Assembly: GCA_964540575.1 (NCBI GenBank)
Contig: CAZINI010000068.1
Location: forward strand, 1-14,458
Direction of reading: 5' to 3'
Source: UMGS1889 sp964540575
GTDB taxonomy: Bacteria; Bacillota; Clostridia; Oscillospirales; Ruminococcaceae
DNA: 14,458 nt
A model generated the notes under the pieces. It ran no database searches, had not been told where the DNA came from, and was given only the letters and a program-made list of their open reading frames with translations. Positions 6,602-13,385 of this stretch are shown piece after piece (the stretch's first letter is position 1; the number at the start of each line of letters is the position of its first letter). Position numbers and translations under genes: made by a program.

Positions 6602-9600
6602 ATGAAAAGAACACATAAAACGAAATTCAAAAAAACAATGTCGGCAGTTCTTGCAGCTTCGATGGCAGCATCTGTTCTTACTGCAATTCCTGTAAATGCC
6701 GAAACGGGTACAGCTACATATACCTATGACGGATATAAGGTGGACTATGCAGTTACAAACGAATGGTTCGGCAATCAGAATGTAAATGTTACCCTGACAA
6801 ACACATCAAGCGAGTCTATCCTTAACTGGGCACTCGGTTATGATGCCACCGGTGAGATCAGCGGCATATGGAACGGATATGTTTACAGCAAATCCGAAGA
6901 GGATTACATAATCAAAAATTCGGGCTATAATTATGAGATCGAACCCTTTCAGTCAGTGAATTTCGGATATACATTATCCGGGAATGACCTTGAAACACCC
7001 GAAAAGTTTGAACTTTGCTCAAAAAGGGTTGACAAGTCAGATGGTTATAATGTAAAATTAAATGTGACGGAAGATTGGGGCGATGTCTTTCAGGCTGAGC
7101 TTATTGTGACCAATACTTCCGATGCTCCCATTGAGGCATGGAAGGTCGATTTTGACAGCAATTTTGAGATCACAAACCTCTGGAACGACAAGATCATTGA
7201 ATCAGACGATGCTGGATACAGTGTTGCAAGCTGTATGTGGACTAATCCTATTGCAAGCGGTGATTCAGCTTCAATTGGCTTTACTGCAAGCAAGGCTGGA
7301 GGAGAAGCTCCTGCTGTAAGCAAAATAAAGCTGTCCGAGGTAGTTATTGAACGAAGCGGTTCTGTTCCTTCCGATGAGCCAAGCGAAGATACTCTTGATA
7401 TTACTGCTGATGCTCAGTATATCGAAAGCGATGGCACAGCCGTTATTTCATGGAATACAAATATCAACAACGGCACATTTGAGATCATGTATTCGGAGGA
7501 TAATGCTGAGTACACACAGGTCGCAAGTGTATCGGGCGATAAAACCTATATCTATTCTCTCGGAGAAGCCTGCGGAACTGTATATTTCAAGGTAAGGCAG
7601 ACCACAGATGGCGGACAGGTCGCTGAAAGCTCTGCTGTATCTGTTGATATTCCCGTGCCTGTTGTACCCGAAAAGCCTGTTGTTACGGTATCTGCCGATT
7701 TTGATGATGAAACAGGCTTTGTTAATGTATCATGGAAAACAACGGCAGAGGGCGGAACTTTTGACATTTATGTTTCCGTTGACAGCGGCGAATTTGAAAA
7801 GAAAGCTTCCGTATCCGATACGGTGTCTTATTCCTTTGCACCCGAAGTGTCGGGCAGCTATGGAATAAAGGTCGTACAGACAACAGCTGCGGGAATGACA
7901 GGCGAAAGCGAAGCTGTAAATGTTGTATGCACTATCCCCAACCCTGCCGATGATATTGATTGGAACGACACGACCGACACGGACAATGACGGTCTGACAG
8001 ACGTTTACGAGGAAAACTACTTTGAAACAGATCCCGAAAATGCCGATACAGACGGCGATGGTCTGCCCGACGGATATGAGGTTTACTATCTCGGGACCGA
8101 TCCCAAGAAGGCAGATTCCGATGACAACGGCATTTCCGATGCTGATGAAGATTTTGACGAGGACAGTCTGAGCAATCTTCGTGAATACGAATTGGGTACC
8201 GATCCCTGCAATGCTGACAGCGATTCAGACGGTCTTGCCGATAACGACGAGATCAGCATATACAGCACCAATCCGCTGAAATATGATACCGACGGTGACG
8301 GCGTTTCCGACAGCGACGAGATCGAACTCGGACTTGATCCCAACAATGCGGCTACTGATGGCATTCCCGATTCGGAGCACACATTTGCACAGCATATCGG
8401 CGAAGATTCCGACAATTTTGCGGCTGTAAATACAGACGAAAATCCCTTCAAGGTTTCTGTCGATATTACTGCAGCAGGTGTTGCCGCAAATAATCTTTCC
8501 GCCTGTGAAAGCGGATATTCCAATGCAATGAGAAACACCGCCGTTCTGGGGGTATCTCCCGAATTTTCCTACACCGAAGGCTTAAAGGTGGAGGACGTTG
8601 TCATCAATTTTGACATTTCGGACAGTGCCGCCGTAAATACAAACGGCAAATACGCTGCAATTTCCGACGAGTTTGCAGGTATAAAGCGTCTTAATGTCTT
8701 TAAGTATTTTGAAGACACAAATATGCTCCTGCCTGTTGAAACCTTCCACGATGTGGAAAACAACAGGGTTTACACTCATGTTGACGAGCTTGGCACTTAC
8801 TGCCTTATGGATATGGAAATATGGCTTGAAAGCATAGGCATTGAAGCGGTAAGCAGCGAATATAATGAAGTTAATGTGGATAAAACAGAAGCTTATGCTT
8901 CCGAGATAAATACACGTCCTGCGGATATAGTGTTCCTTATGCAGGAAGAAGGGTGTTTAAACGATAGCAGATATCGTGATATGAAATCAGCAGCACAGCA
9001 GTCTGCAAATCTAATATTCCGGAAGATGCCCAATGCCCGAATAGGAATAGTGATAAGCGGCGACAAAACAAGCAGATATGCCGAAACAAGTGCGGGAAAA
9101 CAATGGGCGGTTACTTCGACAGAGGTAGCTCAGATGCTCTCGGGAATGAAGTATAATTATGTATATAAATATATTTCAATGACAGGAGCGGTATCAAAGA
9201 TAACGTCAATGCCCGGCTACTGTGAGGGTGCACAGAGGTTTGTAGTATTCTTTCGTTGGACATACTGCACGGAAGATACAATAAATAATCTTATAAAAAA
9301 CCCGATGTATAATGTTTCAATGGTAAATTATGGTAAGTATTACTATACAGAAGACGATGATGTAATTTTCCCCAAAGACAGCGAATATCATAGAAAGAAA
9401 GTAGCCGAGTTTGAGTCACACGGAGGAATATTTGTCAACGAGCTTACTAGTCCTTCACTTATGGCTGATAGAGTTGCAAAGCATATAACAACGTTTTATC
9501 CGGAGCTTCCCGAAAAATACACGGTCATTAAAGCCACCAGCCTTGAACCGCTGCCTGCCGATTTCGGGAAAATATATCCGTCAAGCACTGCCGACTATGA

Positions 9601-11356
9601 CAAGGACGGCTTAAAGGACAGCGAGGAGATAAACTTTGAGCTTATCGGCTATGAGAGCGGAAACTACAAACTGCCCACATTTGGCGAGTGCAAAGAGAAG
9701 CTGGGGAAGAAGCTGTTTTATGTGGAGTCGGGGCTTTCAAGATTCGGGGAAGATTATGCGTTTATGTATATGCCGAATCTGGAGGCTAAGATAAATGAAA
9801 CGGTGGTGCTGCCGATAAAGTCGGATCCTACTGAGGTTGATGGTGATCATGACGGAATATCCGATAAAAAAGATGAGTCACCGTGCAGTATAGCTTTTAG
9901 TATGAAACTTAATTGTTATTATAAAGAAAATAAAACTATTGTATCAGATGTTCGATACAATGTTAATATGGACACATTTTTTAAAGATGAAACCAAATAT
10001 GATCCAGATTTGTCAACGGTTTCATCATTAATGTCTGCAATAGCTTATGATGGTAGGTACTTGTACAATGACAATGACAAGCAACAAATCAATGCAGATG
10101 ATTTTTTGAGACTGCATGAATTTGATAATGTTGAGATTTGTGATTTGGCAGGCATATGCACAAGATGTCATGACAAATCCAAATATATGGACAATCACGT
10201 TTCAAAAATGTTCATAGGTCATAGAACTATTGAGTATAACGATGAGAAAAAAGAATTAATTGCAATTTTCATCGAGGGAACAGAGGGCTCTGCTGAGCAG
10301 TGGTCAAGCAATTTTGATATAGGCAGCACTGCCGAACTTGAAGCATATAAACATTGGTGCGAATCCGGATACAAAGATATGACAGGATTAGACTACCCAT
10401 TGAGTTATCTGCTCAATAATGACTGGGATGAATTATTAGCATTTTCAGATTGGGAAAAACCTGAGAATCACAAGGGCTTTGATATTGCCGCAAATAGATT
10501 TTTAAAGCATATCAAAGATTATATCAGTGATATTAATGAGGTATATAAAGGAGAATTGGTGTTTTGGGTAACCGGCCATTCAAGGGGTGCCGCTATTTCT
10601 AATATTCTATCCGCAAAACTCATTGATAGTAGGAATAGAGTATTTGCATATACTTTTGCATCTCCTAATACAACTACTGATATTCACTACAATGATTCGA
10701 AATATCATTCGATTTTTAATATCGTAAATGAAGATGATTTTGTACCAATGCTGCCGTTAAACGATTGGGGTTTTAACAGATATGGAAAAACATCAAAAGG
10801 ATTAAGTATCGCAGGACATTACGAGATTAATTGGGAAAAATTAACTAGTTCAAATGACTATGACCCAGATTCGCTAGGTCTTGATGATACAGTTTTAGCT
10901 ATTGCATCTATTGCCAAAGATTGTAATGATAGATATGATCGAAATAATTGCTATTTGTTTACATGTTCGTGTCATGGTGATGGATCAAATGGAAAAGATA
11001 CGACAATCACTAATTTGGGGTTATCTGAAGAAAGCAGAATCCGTGATGAATCAAAAATCCCATTAAATGCTTTGCCATATTGTATAGTAGAACACGAAAA
11101 TGAGAACATAACGATTGGTATGAGATATAATTTTACTTGTTGTCAAACGCCTGAATATTTTATGCAAGTAATTGCTGCAAAGTGCAGTAATCAAATTAAT
11201 TCAATAGATTTTTTTGCTTCTCTGAATATCGCAAACCGTTATGAGCATGCGAAAAGCAGACTAATAAGTACATTCTTTGGAGGGGTTGAAGATCCACATT
11301 TTCTTGAAAGTTATTACATATTGTCACTTTATGCATATAAGGGGGATTTCAAATAA
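6602..11356 (+). CDS. Giant secreted CBM2-FN3-TSP3-vWA protein with C-terminal class-3-lipase-like effector
   Basis: 1584 aa. The start at 6602 has GGAGG just upstream and yields a classical Sec signal peptide (basic MKRTHKTKFKK, hydrophobic core, cleavage after VNA at residue 33); earlier in-frame Met codons do not. Domains in order: two CBM2-like beta modules (about 45-142 and 149-249, with spaced Trp such as NWALGY, GIWNGY and NLWND); two FN3-like domains (263-351 and 358-445); Ca-binding DxDxDGxxD repeats (459-590); a beta domain (about 615-745); a vWA-like domain from D775 whose MIDAS is lost (QEEGC instead of DxSxS); two more TSP3 motifs (YDKDGLKD and DGDHDGISDKKD); then an alpha/beta-hydrolase from about 1095. 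The latter has GHSRG with nucleophile S1327, NEDDFVPMLP with probable D1379, and GHYE with probable H1406, as in class 3 lipases. The lipase part is markedly more AT-rich than the stalk, suggesting a swapped module. It is probably exported and may act on lipids of neighbouring cells. It is co-transcribed with agrD and the following membrane proteins. Confidence 0.9.
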   Translation: MKRTHKTKFKKTMSAVLAASMAASVLTAIPVNAETGTATYTYDGYKVDYAVTNEWFGNQNVNVTLTNTSSESILNWALGYDATGEISGIWNGYVYSKSEEDYIIKNSGYNYEIEPFQSVNFGYTLSGNDLETPEKFELCSKRVDKSDGYNVKLNVTEDWGDVFQAELIVTNTSDAPIEAWKVDFDSNFEITNLWNDKIIESDDAGYSVASCMWTNPIASGDSASIGFTASKAGGEAPAVSKIKLSEVVIERSGSVPSDEPSEDTLDITADAQYIESDGTAVISWNTNINNGTFEIMYSEDNAEYTQVASVSGDKTYIYSLGEACGTVYFKVRQTTDGGQVAESSAVSVDIPVPVVPEKPVVTVSADFDDETGFVNVSWKTTAEGGTFDIYVSVDSGEFEKKASVSDTVSYSFAPEVSGSYGIKVVQTTAAGMTGESEAVNVVCTIPNPADDIDWNDTTDTDNDGLTDVYEENYFETDPENADTDGDGLPDGYEVYYLGTDPKKADSDDNGISDADEDFDEDSLSNLREYELGTDPCNADSDSDGLADNDEISIYSTNPLKYDTDGDGVSDSDEIELGLDPNNAATDGIPDSEHTFAQHIGEDSDNFAAVNTDENPFKVSVDITAAGVAANNLSACESGYSNAMRNTAVLGVSPEFSYTEGLKVEDVVINFDISDSAAVNTNGKYAAISDEFAGIKRLNVFKYFEDTNMLLPVETFHDVENNRVYTHVDELGTYCLMDMEIWLESIGIEAVSSEYNEVNVDKTEAYASEINTRPADIVFLMQEEGCLNDSRYRDMKSAAQQSANLIFRKMPNARIGIVISGDKTSRYAETSAGKQWAVTSTEVAQMLSGMKYNYVYKYISMTGAVSKITSMPGYCEGAQRFVVFFRWTYCTEDTINNLIKNPMYNVSMVNYGKYYYTEDDDVIFPKDSEYHRKKVAEFESHGGIFVNELTSPSLMADRVAKHITTFYPELPEKYTVIKATSLEPLPADFGKIYPSSTADYDKDGLKDSEEINFELIGYESGNYKLPTFGECKEKLGKKLFYVESGLSRFGEDYAFMYMPNLEAKINETVVLPIKSDPTEVDGDHDGISDKKDESPCSIAFSMKLNCYYKENKTIVSDVRYNVNMDTFFKDETKYDPDLSTVSSLMSAIAYDGRYLYNDNDKQQINADDFLRLHEFDNVEICDLAGICTRCHDKSKYMDNHVSKMFIGHRTIEYNDEKKELIAIFIEGTEGSAEQWSSNFDIGSTAELEAYKHWCESGYKDMTGLDYPLSYLLNNDWDELLAFSDWEKPENHKGFDIAANRFLKHIKDYISDINEVYKGELVFWVTGHSRGAAISNILSAKLIDSRNRVFAYTFASPNTTTDIHYNDSKYHSIFNIVNEDDFVPMLPLNDWGFNRYGKTSKGLSIAGHYEINWEKLTSSNDYDPDSLGLDDTVLAIASIAKDCNDRYDRNNCYLFTCSCHGDGSNGKDTTITNLGLSEESRIRDESKIPLNALPYCIVEHENENITIGMRYNFTCCQTPEYFMQVIAAKCSNQINSIDFFASLNIANRYEHAKSRLISTFFGGVEDPHFLESYYILSLYAYKGDFK
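7976..8371 (+). repeat. Thrombospondin type 3-like calcium-binding repeats within the giant protein
   Basis: Residues 459-590 contain five evident Asp-rich units: DTDNDGLTD, DTDGDGLPD, DSDDNGISD, DSDSDGLAD and DTDGDGVSD. Most are followed by a Y/I-E/D segment and (L/F)GTDP or similar, plus a broken unit around ATDGIPD. These match TSP3/EF-like Ca-binding repeats that form stiff stalks, not dockerins, which need paired 22-residue modules with N-terminal DxNxDG loops and helices. They likely rigidify the stalk between the carbohydrate-binding part and the C-terminal effector. Confidence 0.8.
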
Positions 11357-11775
11357 TGAAAATATTCCAATCAATTGCGTTTGTGTTAGTTCAGATCATA
11401 ATACTGATAGTGTGTGTAATATTGCAGGAGTTATTTACTCTGACAGATCGAAATTTGTTTTCGGCAATATCGTTCATTATCATTGGCATAGGAGTCTGGC
11501 TGAAAAGCTATATCGAGCTAAGAAATCATACAAAGAAATATTCAATAATATGGGCTGATTATATTGCGGCAATGTCTGTGTTTATATGTTCTGCTCTACA
11601 TCTGTTATACACTTGGCATACAACAGGAGCAGATTTGATTTCAAGCGGTCCTGAAATATTGTCCAATCTGATAGCAATAATTTTGAGCATTCTGATTCTG
11701 ACTATTTCGGCCATCATACATATCTTCTTGAGGACAGGCGAGAGAAGGCTGCATTCTGATTCCGTAAAGAAATAA
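11356..11775 (+). CDS. Small four-TM membrane protein, candidate immunity to the upstream effector
   Basis: 139 aa, family not recognised. Four hydrophobic segments (about 4-25, 34-50, 68-88 and 103-127) are joined by short polar loops, and the tail is basic (RTGERRLHSDSVKK). The ATG overlaps the stop of the giant effector by one base (TAATG) with a G-rich ribosome binding site about 10 nt upstream, so translation is coupled. A small gene tightly coupled to the 3' end of a polymorphic effector is the usual position of an immunity gene, and multi-pass membrane proteins would suit a membrane-lipid-attacking hydrolase. That role is inferred from position only. The next gene is similar in size and topology. 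Confidence 0.85.
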   Translation: MKIFQSIAFVLVQIIILIVCVILQELFTLTDRNLFSAISFIIIGIGVWLKSYIELRNHTKKYSIIWADYIAAMSVFICSALHLLYTWHTTGADLISSGPEILSNLIAIILSILILTISAIIHIFLRTGERRLHSDSVKK

Positions 11776-11835
11776 ATACTGATTATGTTATCAATGATAG
11801 TAAACAGATATGATTTTAGAAATGGGGGGTATATA

Positions 11836-12231
11836 ATGAAAAATCAGTATTTTATGGTTTTATCAGTACGTCTTTTTCTAATCTTTTGTTCATTCAAGCT
11901 TGTTCATATGGAGTATGTGGAGTGGTTTGTTTGTCCGACAATAATTTTGACTGCTGTGTGGGAATATGCACTTCTATATAATAAAAAGAAGTGCAGTTGG
12001 AAAAATCCTATTGTTAAAGTGAATTATCTGATCTTGGCAGATATTGTTATCTGGTCTGCAGTGATTTCGTACATTATTTTTACAAGTTTTTCAGGTGATT
12101 TTCTGGGCTCTATGGCAAATCTGTCGTACATTTTGTTTTTGAGTTCATCATGTTTTATCGGACTATGTCTGATAGTTTTAAACGGAATTTTCCATGCAGT
12201 CATTTGCCTAATACACTCCCTTAAGAAGTAA
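11836..12231 (+). CDS. Second small multi-pass membrane protein, candidate immunity or accessory
   Basis: 131 aa, family not recognised. Start chosen at 11836 (MKNQYFMVL) because a GGGGGG ribosome binding site (11824-11829) is well placed; the longer frame from 11785 adds 17 polar residues. Three to four hydrophobic segments are seen (about 6-24, 29-46, 60-80 and 92-123). Size and layout resemble the preceding gene: N-terminal hairpin, a charged Lys-rich loop near residues 48-58, then further helices. The two may be distant paralogues, as expected if immunity genes accumulate behind an exchangeable effector. It lies 60 nt after the preceding stop with no terminator between, so it probably belongs to the agrD-effector operon. 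Confidence 0.8.
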   Translation: MKNQYFMVLSVRLFLIFCSFKLVHMEYVEWFVCPTIILTAVWEYALLYNKKKCSWKNPIVKVNYLILADIVIWSAVISYIIFTSFSGDFLGSMANLSYILFLSSSCFIGLCLIVLNGIFHAVICLIHSLKK

Positions 12232-12248
12232 TCATTACAGTTTTGAAT

Positions 12249-12383
12249 AAGCTGGGCATGAAGCCGTTTTATGTATAGTCTGGGCTTTCAAGATTCGGGG
12301 AAGAGCAGCTGTATATTCCAACTAGTAATCTTAAATCCAAAATAAAAGCCGATAAATATATAGGCGAAAGAAAAGGAGGATAA
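12249..12383 (+). pseudogene. Broken fragment of an effector stalk (pre-lipase region), orphan cassette remnant
   Basis: Translation from 12249 gives KLGMKPFYV, an in-frame TAG, SGLSRFGEEQLYI and so on to TAA at 12381-12383. It aligns with KLGKKLFYVESGLSRFGED of the giant protein (about 9700-9790), the segment just before the last TSP3 motif and the hydrolase. A 23-nt stretch is identical (9731-9753 and 12282-12304). The Glu codon GAG of the intact gene is TAG here, so the piece is dead unless recombined. After the match it diverges into a different C terminus ending IKADKYIGERKGG. Such remnants behind effector/immunity pairs are known in polymorphic-toxin loci as orphan cassette remains that allow C-terminal exchange. 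Confidence 0.85.
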
Positions 12384-12389
12384 GTTGAG

Positions 12390-12457
12390 AGAAACAAGAA
12401 AATATGCCGAAACAACCGAAGGCAGGGGCAGTTCAGATGCTTAAAGCAATGAAGTAA
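12390..12457 (+). pseudogene. Frameshifted fragment of the vWA region of the effector
   Basis: RETRKYAETTEG, and after a one-frame shift AVQMLKAMK followed by TAA, match DKTSRYAETSAG and VAQMLSGMK of the giant protein (around residues 822-848, about 9065-9145). A 14-nt stretch is identical (9076-9089 and 12402-12415). The order is reversed relative to the intact gene: this vWA piece comes after the pre-lipase piece. The two fragments therefore come from separate events or a rearranged copy. Confidence 0.75.
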
Positions 12458-12479
12458 GCGTATTGAGGTGTATCTTCTC

Positions 12480-12524
12480 CGCCTAAGGCGTACATAGATT
12501 AAGCCGCTTCCTGCGGCAGGCGGC
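12480..12524. repeat. Small GC-rich palindromic island
   Basis: CGCCTAAGGCG (12480-12490) is a short hairpin, followed by nested inverted repeats in GCCGCTTCCTGCGGCAGGCGGC (12503-12524; read as GCCG/CGGC outside and CCTG/CAGG inside). It stands out from AT-rich surroundings and lies in the debris field behind the effector genes. No T-run follows, so it is not a convincing terminator. It may be a remnant of a mobile element or a REP-like sequence. Confidence 0.35.
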
Positions 12525-12558
12525 ACGAAAAAACAGCTGCAGAGAAAGAGGTAATTAT

Positions 12559-12666
12559 ATGGAAAACACAGATCTTCACATCAGAGTAAAGAGCAAGCTC
12601 GGACGACACAGCAGAGATGTGCTGAAAGAAACCATAGTAAACTTTAGTGCGGAGAGCTTTATGTAA
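12559..12666 (+). CDS. 35-aa ORF of unknown function, possibly a gene remnant
   Basis: ATG at 12559 with a moderate AGAGG site upstream encodes 35 aa (MENTDLHIRVKSKLGRHSRD..., ending AESFM). It is highly charged with no signal or membrane segment. I do not recognise it. It lies in a stretch of effector-gene debris ahead of a strong terminator, so it may be the truncated 5' end of a former cassette gene rather than a functional product. Confidence 0.35.
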   Translation: MENTDLHIRVKSKLGRHSRDVLKETIVNFSAESFM

Positions 12667-12728
12667 TCTTATAATTTTACATATTTGCTTTCATATCCGT
12701 GTTTCCTCAAATAGGCCAATACATTTTC

Positions 12729-12767
12729 TCACAGCCCTTGAAATAATTTCAGGGGCTGTGATTTTTT
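12729..12767 (+). terminator. Strong Rho-independent terminator closing the effector region
   Basis: A 15-bp stem is formed by TCACAGCCC plus TTGAAA (12729-12743) pairing with TTTCAG plus GGGCTGTGA (12747-12761), including one G-T pair. It has a 3-nt loop and is followed by six T residues (12762-12767). It ends the transcript that can start at the agrD promoter, giving a unit of roughly 6.5 kb. The stem is also nearly symmetrical for the opposite strand, but the A-run on that side is weaker. Confidence 0.93.
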
Positions 12768-12878
12768 CTGCTTCAGCCGTAATGATTTTAGTCGGTAATT
12801 AGCGGAATGTTCAGTAATTGGATGAAACGGCTAATGTGAACTACAAATTACTAAATAATTAAAATTGTGATTTTAGTT

Positions 12879-12947
12879 TGTACTTCAATCTCAAAATTTG
12901 TACATCAGGCAGAAAGTGTTGAATTAACGGAGATTGTATAATATAAT
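12879..12947 (+). promoter_or_regulatory. AgrA-type direct repeats plus promoter for the 13012 gene
   Basis: TGTACTTCAA (12879-12888) and TGTACATCAG (12899-12908) are 20 bp apart. TTGAAT starts 20 bp further (12919-12924) and TATAAT follows a 17-bp spacer (12942-12947). This is the same 20/20/17 geometry as the agrB and agrD promoters, so the next gene should belong to the same quorum-sensing regulon. The stretch from the terminator to here (12768-12878) holds nothing else I can name. Confidence 0.85.
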
Positions 12948-13011
12948 CTTCTATAACAGGAGTTCAATAACTTGTTTGAGCGTAAAAGAACATAAAAAAA
13001 GGAGTATACCT

Positions 13012-13356
13012 ATGAATAATGTCAGATTTTTTAAAATGAAAAATTTAGGTGGATTTGTCGCTCGTATGGAGATTATATGGAATTTGGGCGACAATATGGG
13101 AAACGAAAGCAGCGGCACATATAAGCCTACCGGTTATCAAGATGTGTGTGTCGGTGCGGAACGAACTATTGATTTAAATGATAATACGAATATACCCAAT
13201 GGTGCAGCAGTAAGGCTTAAAGCCGAGGTAGTTCTTGGAATAGATAGAGTTGCTGATGAGATGTTTATATATGACAATTCATGCAGCGGAATAGCTGAAT
13301 ATGAGGTTTCCGGAACAACTTTGATAAATAAGCTGAAATTAAAAAGTTATCGGTAA
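13012..13356 (+). CDS. Small beta-rich protein of unknown function under AgrA-type control
   Basis: 114 aa. Start chosen at 13012 (MNNVRFFKMKNLGG) because AGGAG (13000-13004) is well placed and the promoter -10 ends at 12947; the longer frame from 12934 would begin inside the promoter. There is no signal peptide or membrane helix. Alternating hydrophobic and polar residues suggest a small beta sandwich: KNLGGFVARMEIIW, DVCVGAERTIDL, IPNGAAVRLKAEVVLG, a Tyr-Asp turn, EYEVSGTTLINKLKLKSYR. The motifs GGFVAR near the start and SGTTL near the end look conserved-domain-like, but I cannot assign a family. Its private AgrA-type promoter argues that it is a dedicated quorum-sensing output, perhaps a small effector, adhesin or modulator. 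It converges on the recombinase gene, 29 bp apart, with no clear terminator between. Confidence 0.8.
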   Translation: MNNVRFFKMKNLGGFVARMEIIWNLGDNMGNESSGTYKPTGYQDVCVGAERTIDLNDNTNIPNGAAVRLKAEVVLGIDRVADEMFIYDNSCSGIAEYEVSGTTLINKLKLKSYR

Positions 13357-13385
13357 AGATGGAAAGTTGATTAGGTTTACAATGG

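Noticed and set aside
7976..8371. Dockerin modules for cellulosome attachment
   Set aside because: The Asp-rich units are single-loop DxDxDGxxD repeats with TSP3 spacing and lack the paired helix-containing dockerin pattern.
12934..13011. Longer start for the small beta-rich protein
   Set aside because: It would start inside the -10 region of its own promoter, while 13012 has a good ribosome binding site.
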